Shown in pieces: positions 30,065-39,242 of a stretch of 64,000 nt of DNA. Under the pieces are notes generated by a model. That model saw nothing but the letters and a program-made list of their open reading frames with translations, made no database searches and was not told the DNA's origin. The position numbers were made by a program, and so were the translations under genes. The stretch is from Sphingomonas sp. KRR8 (GTDB lineage: Bacteria; Pseudomonadota; Alphaproteobacteria; Sphingomonadales; Sphingomonadaceae), in assembly GCF_023559245.1 (NCBI RefSeq), contig NZ_CP097462.1, forward strand, positions 806,001-870,000. Reading direction: 5' to 3'. Position 1 is the stretch's first letter. Every line of letters begins with the position of its first letter.

Positions 30065-32635
30065 GTGACGAATCACACGCTGCGCGCGCTTATTCTCGCT
30101 TCCACGGCGCTGGCTACGCCCGCCATCGCCCAGCAGTCTGGCGCGGCTGGAGGTGTCAACAATACGCCACCAACTCCTCAGCAACAGAGCCGAGCCGACG
30201 GATTCGCCCCTGACACCACAGAGATCGTCGTGACCGCGCAGAAGCGCGAAGAGAATCTTCAAAACGTGCCGATCAGCGTGCAAGCGATCGGCACCCGCCG
30301 CCTAGATCAGCTGAACATCTCCAACTTCGAAGATTATACCAAGCAGCTGCCGTCGGTCAGCTTCCAGACCGCGCAGCCAGGCCTCACCACCGTTTACATG
30401 CGTGGCGTTGCGACTGGCGGCGATGGCAACCACTCGGGCTCGCTGCCCAGCGTCGGGACGTACCTTGACGAGCAACCAGTCACAACCATCGGCGGCACGC
30501 TCGACGTCCACATTTACGACGTGGCTCGCATCGAGAGTCTCGCCGGGCCGCAGGGCACCCTCTACGGAGCGTCGAGCCAGGCCGGCACGATACGCATCAT
30601 CACCAACAAGCCCGAACTGAGCGTGACCTCGGGCCGCGTCGACGCCGAAATCAACAGCGTCGCCCACGGTGGGGTGGGGGGGAAGTTGGAGGGGATGATC
30701 AACTTGCCGATCACCCGCAACATCGCCTTCCGCGGAGTTGCCTTCTACCAGAAGGACGCGGGCTATATCGACAATGTCGCTGGCCAGCGGACCTACTACA
30801 TCTTCTCGTCCATTCCGGACGTGACGGTGAACAACCGCAACCTGGTGAAGAACAACTTCAACGACCAGCGGGTGTATGGCGGGCGCGCGGCGCTGAAGAT
30901 CGACCTGGACGAGAACTGGACGGTCACGCCGACCATCATGCACCAGAACCTGAAGGCGGACGGCGTCTTCTTCTATGACCCGAAGCTGGGCGACCTGAAG
31001 ATCGACCGGCTGTTCCCCGAGGTGCGCAAGGACAAGTTCACCCAGGCCGCGCTGACGGTCGAGGGCAAGGTCGGCAACTTCGACGTGACCTATGCCGGTG
31101 CCTATCTGCATCGCCCGACGTTCACATCGAGCGACTATTCGGATTATGCCGACGCCTACGACCAGCTGTATTCGGCCTACGGCGGCCTCGGCTATTTCTA
31201 TTACCAGGACGCCGCCGGCAACAACATCGACCCGCGCCAGCACATCGACGCGACCGACAACTTCAAGAAGATGAGCCACGAGCTGCGCATCGCCAGCCCG
31301 CAGTCGAACCCCTTCCGGGTGATCGCCGGCGCTTTCTACCAGCGCCAGTCGAACGACATCTTCCAGAACTACCTGATCGACAATCTGGCACCCAATCTGT
31401 CAGTCAACGGCCTGCCCGGCACGCTGTGGCTGACCAAGCAGAAGCGGATCGACAAGGACTATGCCCTGTTCGGCGAGGCGAGCCTGGATGTCACGCCCAA
31501 GCTGACCCTCACGGCCGGCGGCCGCGTGTTCAAATATGACAACTCGCTGTTCGGCTTCTTCGGTTTCGGTCGCGACCCGGCCTTCTTCCAGGGTGCCGAC
31601 GGAAACCCGCCCCCCAATGGCGCGGGCAGCACCAAGACCGGCGTCGCAGGCTGCTACACCGCCAGCGGCGACACGCTTCGCGATTCACAGCTGAACGGCA
31701 CGGACACGACGCTGATCACCGCCGGTGCGATTGCCGGAACGCCCTGCACCAACCTCGCGGACTCCGAGAATGGCAAGCTGGTGCCCAAGCGGGCCAAGGG
31801 CAACGGCTTCATCCACCGCCTGAACGCGCAGTACAAGGCGTCCAAGGACGTCATGTTCTACGCCACCTGGTCGCGCGGCTTCCGCCCGGGCGGAATCAAC
31901 CGGCGCGGCACCCTGCCCCCGTATGAGCCGGATTACCTGAGCAACTACGAACTGGGCTGGAAGACGAGCTTCGGGCGTGGATGGCGCTGGAACGGTGCCA
32001 TCTATCACCAGCAGTGGAAGAAGTTCCAGTTCAGCTTCCTGGGCGAGAACAGCTTCACCCAGATCCAGAATGGCCGCGATGCCAAGATCAACGGGGTCGA
32101 GACCGACATCAGCTACATCGGCGGCGGCTGGTCCATCAACGCAACCGGTGCCTACACCGACGCGAAAACCAAGGGGAACATCTGCTCCGATGTCCGCGAT
32201 GCAACGGCGGACTGCAGCGCAAGCTACACCGCCGCTCCGAGTGGGTCGCGGCTACCGATTACGCCCAAGTTCAAGGGCAACCTTACCGCGCGGTATAGCT
32301 GGCCGGTGCTGAGCGATGCGAAAGCGCATCTGCAAGGGGCGGTCTCGTACCAGAGCTCTGCCCCCGCCACCCTGCGTACGCTGATCGACCTCGTCGGCGC
32401 ACCCCCGACCCAGGCCAACCCGCGCACCATCCTGGGCAATCTGCGGTCGTTCGCGCTGTTCGACGTCGCGGCCGGCCTCGACTTCCGCCGGTGGAACATC
32501 GAGCTGGTCGCGCAAAACCTGTTCGACAAGCGCAACGACCTGAGCCGCGGCGTTGCCTGCTCGAGCTGCACGCGCGTGCTGGTGGTGCCGGGGGCGCCAC
32601 GGACGATCGGACTGAGGGTCGGCGCGAAGTTCTGA
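30065..32635 (+). CDS. TonB-dependent outer-membrane receptor 1
   Basis: This 856-residue protein has a signal peptide ending in TPAIAQ (about residue 22), a TonB box TEIVVTAQKREENLQNVPIS, a plug domain with GPQGTLYGASSQAGTIRIITNKP, and a 22-strand barrel ending in an aromatic-type C-terminus (GLRVGAKF). The GTG at 30065 follows AGGGGGA. It imports an unidentified large ligand across the outer membrane using TonB energy. It is followed by a 14-bp perfect hairpin shared with the convergent oxidase gene. No STN signalling domain is present, so it is a pure transporter. Confidence 0.93.
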   Translation: MTNHTLRALILASTALATPAIAQQSGAAGGVNNTPPTPQQQSRADGFAPDTTEIVVTAQKREENLQNVPISVQAIGTRRLDQLNISNFEDYTKQLPSVSFQTAQPGLTTVYMRGVATGGDGNHSGSLPSVGTYLDEQPVTTIGGTLDVHIYDVARIESLAGPQGTLYGASSQAGTIRIITNKPELSVTSGRVDAEINSVAHGGVGGKLEGMINLPITRNIAFRGVAFYQKDAGYIDNVAGQRTYYIFSSIPDVTVNNRNLVKNNFNDQRVYGGRAALKIDLDENWTVTPTIMHQNLKADGVFFYDPKLGDLKIDRLFPEVRKDKFTQAALTVEGKVGNFDVTYAGAYLHRPTFTSSDYSDYADAYDQLYSAYGGLGYFYYQDAAGNNIDPRQHIDATDNFKKMSHELRIASPQSNPFRVIAGAFYQRQSNDIFQNYLIDNLAPNLSVNGLPGTLWLTKQKRIDKDYALFGEASLDVTPKLTLTAGGRVFKYDNSLFGFFGFGRDPAFFQGADGNPPPNGAGSTKTGVAGCYTASGDTLRDSQLNGTDTTLITAGAIAGTPCTNLADSENGKLVPKRAKGNGFIHRLNAQYKASKDVMFYATWSRGFRPGGINRRGTLPPYEPDYLSNYELGWKTSFGRGWRWNGAIYHQQWKKFQFSFLGENSFTQIQNGRDAKINGVETDISYIGGGWSINATGAYTDAKTKGNICSDVRDATADCSASYTAAPSGSRLPITPKFKGNLTARYSWPVLSDAKAHLQGAVSYQSSAPATLRTLIDLVGAPPTQANPRTILGNLRSFALFDVAAGLDFRRWNIELVAQNLFDKRNDLSRGVACSSCTRVLVVPGAPRTIGLRVGAKF

Positions 32636-32642
32636 TCTGTTC

Positions 32643-32675
32643 GGACAAGAGGCCGGCTGATCCGGCCTCTTGTCC
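32643..32675. terminator. Perfect 14-bp hairpin between convergent genes (bidirectional terminator)
   Basis: Arms 32643-32656 and 32662-32675 are perfect reverse complements (GGACAAGAGGCCGG and its partner) around a 5-base loop. It fills the 44-bp gap between the ends of TonB receptor 1 and the FAD oxidase. There is no T-run on either side, so efficiency as an intrinsic terminator is uncertain. Confidence 0.6.
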
Positions 32676-32679
32676 GGCC

Positions 32680-33945
32680 TCAATGAACGGCCCGGGCCTG
32701 GGCCAACGCCTTGGTGTCCAGCCGAAAACGTGGATCGAGGCGTGAGCCTCCGAGCGCCAGTCCAGCGGCAAGGCGGCCCACTTCCGGACCGTGCTTGAAC
32801 CCGTGGCCCGAGCCGCCGCCGACCAGCACCGTGTCGCTCCATTGCGGATGGCGATCGATCAGGAAGTGACCGTTCGAGCTGTTCTCATATTGGCAGACCT
32901 CCGCCGAGAGCAGCGGCGCGCCGCGCAGGGCCGGGAAGCGGCGGTCCCGGTACGCGATCACCTCGGCGAGCGCGGCATCCGTCGGACGGCGGCTCTGAGT
33001 GTCTGGATCGACTTCCACCCCATGCGCATCATGGGCGAACTTGACGCCGCGCGCCTCCAGATCGGGGAAGCCGTAGAAGATGTCACCGCCGTTGAAGTCG
33101 GCCCAGCCAGGCATTGCGGCGGGTTCGAAGCGTGGATCGGCGGTCGGCGGAGCGAAATAGAAAACCTCCTGCCGGGTCGCGACGATCCGGCGGCCGAGCA
33201 GGTCGGGCAGCAGCTTGGGGAGCCAAGGCCCTGCGGCGATCACGAATTTATCCGCGGCGAGTTCACCGCCGTCGCTCAGGCGTAGGGTGGCCAGGCGATT
33301 CGAGGTTGCTCCCGGTGGAAGCACCTGCCCTTCCCGATATTCGCCACCAGCAGCCACGAACCGCTGCACCAGCGTCTGCACCGCACGGCGCGCCATCAAG
33401 GCGCCGAACTGCGGCTCGAACAGGCCGGCGACGATGCCATCGAAGTCAATCATCGGAAAACGCCGCGCGAGCGCCGCCCGGTCGAGCAGTTCACTCGGGA
33501 TGTTCAGCTGGCGATGCGCGACAACGCTGTCCGTCAGATAAGCTTCCTCACGCGGGAAGAAGAACAGCACCCCGCACTGATGCAGGATCGGGAGGCCCGC
33601 GACGGCGCTGAGCGCCTTCCACTCAGCGAGGCTGGCGAGCGCCATTCGGCTGTAGACCAGGTCCTTGCCGTAGGCCGCGCGAGTGAGGCGGCTTTCGCCT
33701 CCTGAAGAGGCCTTGCTGTTGGCGGGGCCGAAGGCGTCAACCAGCGTGACGTGGTGCCCGGAACGGCGGAGGTGCTCCGCCGTCCAGGCGCCAAACACGC
33801 CGGCCCCGACCACGACGATTCGGCCCGACGAGCCCAGCGGCGCGGCGCGCAAGACGGCGGGTGCGCCGATCGCCCCGCCGAGCAGGCCGAGCGCGCCCCG
33901 CCGGCTGGTTGTCAGGCCCGGCGGGCGACCGCCGGACCGAGTCAC
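32680..33945 (-). CDS. Tat-exported FAD-dependent amine/amino-acid oxidase (DAO family)
   Basis: This 421-residue protein starts with a twin-arginine signal (TTSRRGALGLLGG) and then the Rossmann GxGxxG of RIVVVGAGVFGAWTAEHL. The body resembles sarcosine oxidase/N-methyl-amino-acid oxidases: SGGESRLTRAAYG, the flavin region, and a C-terminal GGGSGHGFKHGPEVGRLAA. A folded, FAD-loaded enzyme would thus be exported to the periplasm. Its GTG overlaps the stop of TonB receptor 2 (GTGA), so receptor and oxidase are co-expressed and probably handle the same ligand. Confidence 0.88.
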   Translation of the reverse strand: MTRSGGRPPGLTTSRRGALGLLGGAIGAPAVLRAAPLGSSGRIVVVGAGVFGAWTAEHLRRSGHHVTLVDAFGPANSKASSGGESRLTRAAYGKDLVYSRMALASLAEWKALSAVAGLPILHQCGVLFFFPREEAYLTDSVVAHRQLNIPSELLDRAALARRFPMIDFDGIVAGLFEPQFGALMARRAVQTLVQRFVAAGGEYREGQVLPPGATSNRLATLRLSDGGELAADKFVIAAGPWLPKLLPDLLGRRIVATRQEVFYFAPPTADPRFEPAAMPGWADFNGGDIFYGFPDLEARGVKFAHDAHGVEVDPDTQSRRPTDAALAEVIAYRDRRFPALRGAPLLSAEVCQYENSSNGHFLIDRHPQWSDTVLVGGGSGHGFKHGPEVGRLAAGLALGGSRLDPRFRLDTKALAQARAVH

Positions 33946-36401
33946 TGACCGAACTTGAAGCGGGCGGTGACGCCGATCGTGCGCGGTTGGCCGATGTTGT
34001 AGCCAATCCGCGCGCGGGCGCCGCGCTCACGATCGAACGACAGCAGCGGCTTCTTGTCGAACAGGTTGTTCGCGAAGAGCTGCACCTCGACCCCGCGACC
34101 AAGGTTCACGCCAGTGGAGACGTTGACCAGCGTATAGGCCGGAAGCTTGAGTGAGCCGAAGTTGTTCACGCCTGACCCGTAGGCACCAGTCACCGGATCG
34201 AAGAACAGCGCGTTCGGGATCAGGCCCGCGCCCGGTTCCTGGTCGCCTGGCTGGGTGAAGCGGCTGCCGATGCGCTGGACGCTGGCAGTGGTGAACCACT
34301 CGCGACCATCGCCGAGCGGCACGGTGTAGGTCCCGGTGCCGGCCAGCTGGTAGCGCGGCACAGTGGGCAGGCGATTGCCATCGCGAATGCCCGCGATGAC
34401 CACACCGGTGGTGGTGGTGACGCTGCTGTCGAACTTGGCGTCGGTGATGCTTCCCGCGAAAGACAGTTCGAGGCCCTGCATCGGACGCGCGCTCAATTCC
34501 GCTTCGACGCCCTTGGCATGTGCCTTGGGCACGTTGAATACGACGCGCGACGAACAGCTACCCGCGTCGGCCGTGACCTGCAGGTTCTTGATGTCGTTGT
34601 AGAAAGCGGCCGCGTTGAAGGTGATACCGCGACGGCTGTACTTGACGTTCGCTTCGTAGTTCCAGAGTGATTCATCGCGATAAGTTGGGCGGTTGCCGAA
34701 GGTCTGCGCATCAACACCGGTCGCCCCGCCCGAGCAGAGCGGGATGTTGAGCGGATCGTTGACGCCGCCAAGACGGAAGCCCTTCGCGGCCTGCAAGTTG
34801 ACGCTCAGCGAGCGGTCCGGCTGCCAGGTGATGATCCCGCGTGGGCTGAAGCCGTTGGACTTGGTCTTGTCACCGATCCGAGTGTCGCCGTTGGCGAAGA
34901 TGCCGCCCGAGATGAAGTCGCGGGTTTCCTTGAAGTTGTAGAGGCGGCCGCCGGCGGTGAGCTTGATCTGGCCAAGCTTGTAGCTCGCCTCTCCGAACAG
35001 CGCCTTCTGCTTGATCACGTAGGGAATGGACGAATTGTAGGGCGAGTCCGGGGCAAAACCGTTGCGGGTCTGCGCCACCGTCACGCCCGGAGCGGCGACG
35101 TTGAGGAACAGCTGGCTGAATACGTCGGAGCCCGGCGTCGGCAGCAGCTGCTGATACTTGCGGTCGACGTGGCTGTAGAAGCCGCCGAACACCCACTGGA
35201 ATGGCCCGCTGCCGGTCGAGCCCAGCCGCAGTTCCTGGGTCCACTGCTTGAGGTTGGTGGTGTCGCGCAGGTTCGACGGAAGGTTCGCGCCGGGTGCCGC
35301 GAGCGCCGTTGCTCCGGCGAAGGAGACATAGACCGAGCCGGTGAGCGCCGAGGCGTCGCGGCTGACCAGGATGTCGCGCTTGATGTAGCTGGTGACCGAG
35401 GTCACCTCCACGTTGCTGCCCAGTTCCGCGCTGGCGGTGAGGTCGGCAAGCAGGGTCTTGTCGCGAAAGGCTTCGCGCAGCTTCAGATACTGCTGATACT
35501 CGCCCAGCCGCGGCTGCGAGGTGGTGAACTGGTTCGAGAAGAGGTTGTAGCGCTCTTCGCGGTTGAAACCGTTCGCCTTGACCTTCTGGTAGACGACGCG
35601 CGGCGTGAGCTTGATGCCCGGCGCCGGCTGCCACAGCAGCGACACGCGGGTGCCGATGCGCGAGCCGTCGTTGACGTTCTTGCCGCCGGCCGGGCCGATG
35701 GCGTCGATGAAGCCGGGATATTTGGTGCCGTAGGCGACCACCCGCGCGGCGGCGGTGGGCCCGAGGGGCACGTTCACCGCACCCTTGAGGTCATAGCCGA
35801 CATTGCCGTGCGCGACCGTGTTGATCCCCGCCTCGACCTGCCCGTCCGTATGGCCGAGCCGCGGCTGGTTGGTGATGTAGCGGATGGTGCCGCCGACGCT
35901 GCCCGAGCCGAACAGCGTGCCCTGCGGGCCGCGCAGGGTCTCGACACGGTTGAGGTCGAACAGGTCGAAGTCGGGCGTGAACAGCGACAGCGAGACGACG
36001 CTCTCGTCGAGGTAGACACCGACCTGCTCCTTCACGCCGGGCTGGTCGCGGACAATCTGGCCGGCCGACACGCCGCGGACCGAGACCTGGCTCTGCCCCG
36101 GCCCGAGGTTCTGGACGGTGAGACCCGCGACGTTACGGGCGAGGTCCTCGACCGTGGTGGCATTGGCGCGCTCGATATCGCGCTGGGTCTGGGCGTTGAC
36201 GGAGAAAGGCACGTCCTGGACCGTCGACGCACGCTTGGTGGCGGTGACGATGACTTCGGTGACGTCGCCGTTCGGTCCCGCCACGCCCGAGCCCGGGTTG
36301 GCGGCCTGCGCCTGGGCTTCGCCGGCGGTCTGCGCGGCGGCCGGAACCGCAAGTGCGGCAAGCGCCGCGCCGATCAGCAGCTGAGGCTTGGAGCTGGTCA
36401 T
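33942..36401 (-). CDS. TonB-dependent outer-membrane receptor 2
   Basis: This 819-residue protein has a signal peptide ending near AVPAAAQ (about residue 24), a TonB box TEVIVTATKRASTVQDVPFS, a plug with RGPQGTLFGSGSVGGTIRYITNQP, and a barrel ending in VTARFKFGQ. GGGGGA precedes the ATG by eight bases. It belongs to the same receptor group as receptor 1 and lacks an STN domain. It is translated just before the Tat-exported oxidase, so it probably imports that enzyme's substrate, perhaps an amine or modified amino acid. Divergent from a PilZ gene. Confidence 0.93.
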   Translation of the reverse strand: MTSSKPQLLIGAALAALAVPAAAQTAGEAQAQAANPGSGVAGPNGDVTEVIVTATKRASTVQDVPFSVNAQTQRDIERANATTVEDLARNVAGLTVQNLGPGQSQVSVRGVSAGQIVRDQPGVKEQVGVYLDESVVSLSLFTPDFDLFDLNRVETLRGPQGTLFGSGSVGGTIRYITNQPRLGHTDGQVEAGINTVAHGNVGYDLKGAVNVPLGPTAAARVVAYGTKYPGFIDAIGPAGGKNVNDGSRIGTRVSLLWQPAPGIKLTPRVVYQKVKANGFNREERYNLFSNQFTTSQPRLGEYQQYLKLREAFRDKTLLADLTASAELGSNVEVTSVTSYIKRDILVSRDASALTGSVYVSFAGATALAAPGANLPSNLRDTTNLKQWTQELRLGSTGSGPFQWVFGGFYSHVDRKYQQLLPTPGSDVFSQLFLNVAAPGVTVAQTRNGFAPDSPYNSSIPYVIKQKALFGEASYKLGQIKLTAGGRLYNFKETRDFISGGIFANGDTRIGDKTKSNGFSPRGIITWQPDRSLSVNLQAAKGFRLGGVNDPLNIPLCSGGATGVDAQTFGNRPTYRDESLWNYEANVKYSRRGITFNAAAFYNDIKNLQVTADAGSCSSRVVFNVPKAHAKGVEAELSARPMQGLELSFAGSITDAKFDSSVTTTTGVVIAGIRDGNRLPTVPRYQLAGTGTYTVPLGDGREWFTTASVQRIGSRFTQPGDQEPGAGLIPNALFFDPVTGAYGSGVNNFGSLKLPAYTLVNVSTGVNLGRGVEVQLFANNLFDKKPLLSFDRERGARARIGYNIGQPRTIGVTARFKFGQ

Positions 36402-36588
36402 CGTTCATTCCCCCGAACGTTGTGAAGCTGGGGTGGAGGCTATGCCTCTGCCCGGTCCAGGTGAAGAGTCGGTGAGCTATTCGAAACGCTTCCGTCACAA
36501 CTGTGGTAAACGGGTCACTAATGCTGACACGAAAGCGGGCCTTAACCCTCTTGGGCGCAGGAAGACGGCGCCGGATGGGAGGACGCAA

Positions 36589-36933
36589 GTGAGCGGTTTG
36601 AGAAAGCGTCAGACGGCCCAGGTGGAGGACCAGCGGGTCCATGACCGGGTGACCGTCCGCTGTCCGGCACGGGTTCGGATCGGCAATCGCCAGCACGCGG
36701 CCTATCTGGAGAACATCTCCGCCGGGGGCGCCCGCCTGCGGACGTTCGGGACGATCCGGGACAAGGGCAAGGTCACGCTGAAGCTGCCGGACCTGCCGCC
36801 GCTGATGGGCGAGTTGCGCTGGGTCGACGATGCGGCGGGCGGCGTGATGTTCGCGCTGCCGGAAGTGTCCGAGCTGGTCCGCCGCTGGATCGCTGAGCGC
36901 AACGCTAAGGGGCGCGACCCCGGCAACGACTAG
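36589..36933 (+). CDS. Single PilZ-domain protein
   Basis: This 114-residue protein is one PilZ domain, with the cyclic-di-GMP motif QRVHDRVTVR near residue 11 and ENISAGGARL about 30 residues later. The start is GTG at 36589 with GGGAGGA upstream; the frame is open for another 67 codons but that part has no domain. It may act as a diffusible cyclic-di-GMP receptor. Its TAG shares CTAG with the stop of the convergent neighbour. Confidence 0.88.
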   Translation: MSGLRKRQTAQVEDQRVHDRVTVRCPARVRIGNRQHAAYLENISAGGARLRTFGTIRDKGKVTLKLPDLPPLMGELRWVDDAAGGVMFALPEVSELVRRWIAERNAKGRDPGND

Positions 36934-37847
36934 ACCGGCAAGCGTTTGAGGCCATGCGCGCGGAGCTTGCGCCATTCGCGGGCCGCTTCGAGCAGAACTC
37001 CGCGTGGCGAGAGGTCGACGCGCTTGACGTCGAACAGGGTGACCGGACCGGCCTCTGACAAGGTATGAAGCCCTCGATCGAAGGGTGCCACATCGTTCGG
37101 TGGAGCGATGGCGTCGCCGATCTCATGCGCCGCGGTGGCTGGCGTGAGTTTCAGACGCAGAATCCGCAGCGCGCCGCCATAGGTCCGCCGGCAATCCTGC
37201 ACTGGCAGAAGGATGGAGTTGCCGTCGGAAATCGCGCGGCCGCCCGGTCGTGAGCCATCAAGGCCGCGCCTGATCGGATTGCCGGGGTGCGGTGTCCATG
37301 GCCCCTCCAGACGCTCGGCCGAGGCTGCGTGCAGGGTACCCTGCTTGTCGAACTCACTCGTCGCCGGGCAGTAGAGCAACCACCAGCGGTCTTGATGAAA
37401 AACAGGCGTAGCGTCCACCGGCACCTGCGGGAGGTCGATCCGCGCAGCCGGCGTCCAGCCGGTGGGAAAGTCGCTTGCCCGATAGAGGGTCAGCTTTCCT
37501 CCCCGATGCGCCTCCGGAAGCATCCAGGTTTCGCCCTGCCATTCGAACACCAGAGGGTAGGACAAGTGCCACGGCTCAGCGAGCGCCGGACCGCGATCGA
37601 GCAGCCGGAGGTCACGGTCGTAGGTGAACCGCTCGATCGTGCCGATCCTTACCCGGTAGTCGTACGCTTCGGCGAAGACGTGCAACTGGCCGTCGCGCCA
37701 GAGCCCGAAAGGGTCCGCGAGGAAGCGGAATGGACCAGGGTCCGGCAGCCATACGACGTCGGCCCCGGCGAGCGAGCCGCGAGTGAGGACGGCCGTCAGC
37801 GAAACGCGGGCAATGCCGCAGCGCCAGATATCCTTACGAAGCGCCAC
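36930..37847 (-). CDS. Five-bladed beta-propeller protein similar to the GINT1 N-terminal domain
   Basis: This 305-residue protein contains repeated propeller marks: FLADPFGLWRDGQLHVFAEAYDY, LSYPLVFEWQGETWMLPEA and DATPVFHQDRWWLLY. These resemble the GH43-like domain found in plant glucosamine inositolphosphorylceramide transferase and in some bacterial glycan enzymes. The start is GTG. No signal peptide is visible. It lies 24 bp after a GT4 glycosyltransferase gene on the same strand, so a role in making or modifying a surface glycan or glycolipid is inferred, with the reaction unknown. Confidence 0.7.
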   Translation of the reverse strand: MALRKDIWRCGIARVSLTAVLTRGSLAGADVVWLPDPGPFRFLADPFGLWRDGQLHVFAEAYDYRVRIGTIERFTYDRDLRLLDRGPALAEPWHLSYPLVFEWQGETWMLPEAHRGGKLTLYRASDFPTGWTPAARIDLPQVPVDATPVFHQDRWWLLYCPATSEFDKQGTLHAASAERLEGPWTPHPGNPIRRGLDGSRPGGRAISDGNSILLPVQDCRRTYGGALRILRLKLTPATAAHEIGDAIAPPNDVAPFDRGLHTLSEAGPVTLFDVKRVDLSPRGVLLEAAREWRKLRAHGLKRLPV

Positions 37848-37871
37848 GCCTTGGCTCCTGGTGGAGCGTGC

Positions 37872-39134
37872 TTAAAGCGCGGTGACGCCTTTGGCGCAAT
37901 CCGGGGACAGGGCAGCGGTGTCGTTCGCCGCCGTGAGCAGCCGCGCGGGATGCCCGTCGAAGCCGGGCGCGATCCCCACCAGGCTGAGGTACCGCCTGGC
38001 GACGGGACCAATGCGGAAGCGTTCAACAAGGTCCGCAAGCTTCTGCGGGTCGGCGGCCGGTCGAGCGAGCATCGCCTCTATCGCCAGAGCCATGGCGGGA
38101 ACGTTGCCAATGGGAATGACCGTGCCCGCGTCCGGGCTGTCGAGCAGTTCGTGCACCGCGGGCGTGCAATCGGTCGCAAGAACCGGACGACCGGCGGACA
38201 GCGCCTCCACGATCACGGCGCCATATCCCTCATGGTCCGAAGGCATGACGAGAAAACTCGCCCGGTCGAGAAAGGGACGGATATCGGGAACATATCCGAG
38301 CAGCTCCACCCGTGAACCGATGCCAAGCTCTGTGATGAGGGTCCGCACGGAGGTTTCGTTCGGCCCCGAACCGGCAATCACAAGCCTGGCGGTGGGGTGG
38401 CGGACAGCGGCGAAGGCGCGCAACAGATGCTCGACGCCCTTGCCGGGAACGAGGCGGGACGCCGCAAAGACGACGGGCGAAGCCGGGTCGATCGGCGAAC
38501 ACAACGGGCCGCGTTCGTCGCCAAGCGCCGGAAGCGGAATTGCGGTGATGTCGTTCCGGCCGAGCATCCTCATCGCCTGGCGGGCAGCGCCCCAGCACAT
38601 GCCGACGACCTGATCCACGCCCCTCAGTTTCTGCCGCATCCGGAGTTCGAAGACGCGCTGCCGAAGAGCGCCCCTTTGCGGCTTCTGCAGGGCGGCGCTG
38701 ATCTGCGCGATGATGCGCGGACGACATTCCGGTGGGAGCGTCGCAAGCGGCCGGGCGACAGGCCAGTGGGTGTTACCGGGGACGTAGACGGCGGCCACTG
38801 GAAACGCCCCGAAGTGAACGCGCGCGGCCTGGCCGAGACGGCGGAGGGAACCACGCTCACGGCGGATTGGCTCGGCGGGGCTGTGGACCATCACCGATGG
38901 GTGGAGCAGGTCCATCAACGGACCTGTTCGCGCACCGCAGAAAATCTCGACCTCGACGCCAAGCTCGGACCATTTGTTCGCAAGGCGGACGGCAATGCGT
39001 TCGGTGCCCCCAAGGGCAAAGTCGTGGATCACAATGCCCACCCGAGGACGCGGGCGAGCCTCACGGGCGTCGTGCGCGGGAATGCGAATGCCGAAGGAGC
39101 GGTGAGCGGAAGAAAGCGCGGCGGCCCAGACCAT
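37872..39134 (-). CDS. GT4-family glycosyltransferase
   Basis: This 420-residue retaining glycosyltransferase has the N-terminal acceptor-side motif VGIVIHDFALGGTERIAVRLAN and the C-terminal donor domain with VFAASRLVPGKGVEHLLRAF, VIAGSGPN, VELLGYVPD and the catalytic SDHEGYGAVIVEALSAG, where EX7E is visible. The ATG at 39134 is the first; the frame extends to a TTG at 39191 and the true start may be further in. Donor and acceptor sugars are unknown. With the propeller gene downstream it forms a two-gene glycan unit. Confidence 0.88.
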   Translation of the reverse strand: MVWAAALSSAHRSFGIRIPAHDAREARPRPRVGIVIHDFALGGTERIAVRLANKWSELGVEVEIFCGARTGPLMDLLHPSVMVHSPAEPIRRERGSLRRLGQAARVHFGAFPVAAVYVPGNTHWPVARPLATLPPECRPRIIAQISAALQKPQRGALRQRVFELRMRQKLRGVDQVVGMCWGAARQAMRMLGRNDITAIPLPALGDERGPLCSPIDPASPVVFAASRLVPGKGVEHLLRAFAAVRHPTARLVIAGSGPNETSVRTLITELGIGSRVELLGYVPDIRPFLDRASFLVMPSDHEGYGAVIVEALSAGRPVLATDCTPAVHELLDSPDAGTVIPIGNVPAMALAIEAMLARPAADPQKLADLVERFRIGPVARRYLSLVGIAPGFDGHPARLLTAANDTAALSPDCAKGVTAL

Positions 39135-39242
39135 AGTTTTTTCGTACAATCGTCGGTGGTGACTATTGGGTAGACGACGCCTGAGCGGCAAAGCCGCAGC
39201 GCATTACTTGCATTTAATCTTTGCTCCTCCGATGCTTGCCGC

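Noticed and set aside
36388..36588. N-terminal extension of the PilZ protein at 36589
   Set aside because: The upstream codons contain no recognisable domain, overlap the start region of the divergent TonB receptor gene, and the GTG at 36589 has a strong GGGAGGA ribosome site.
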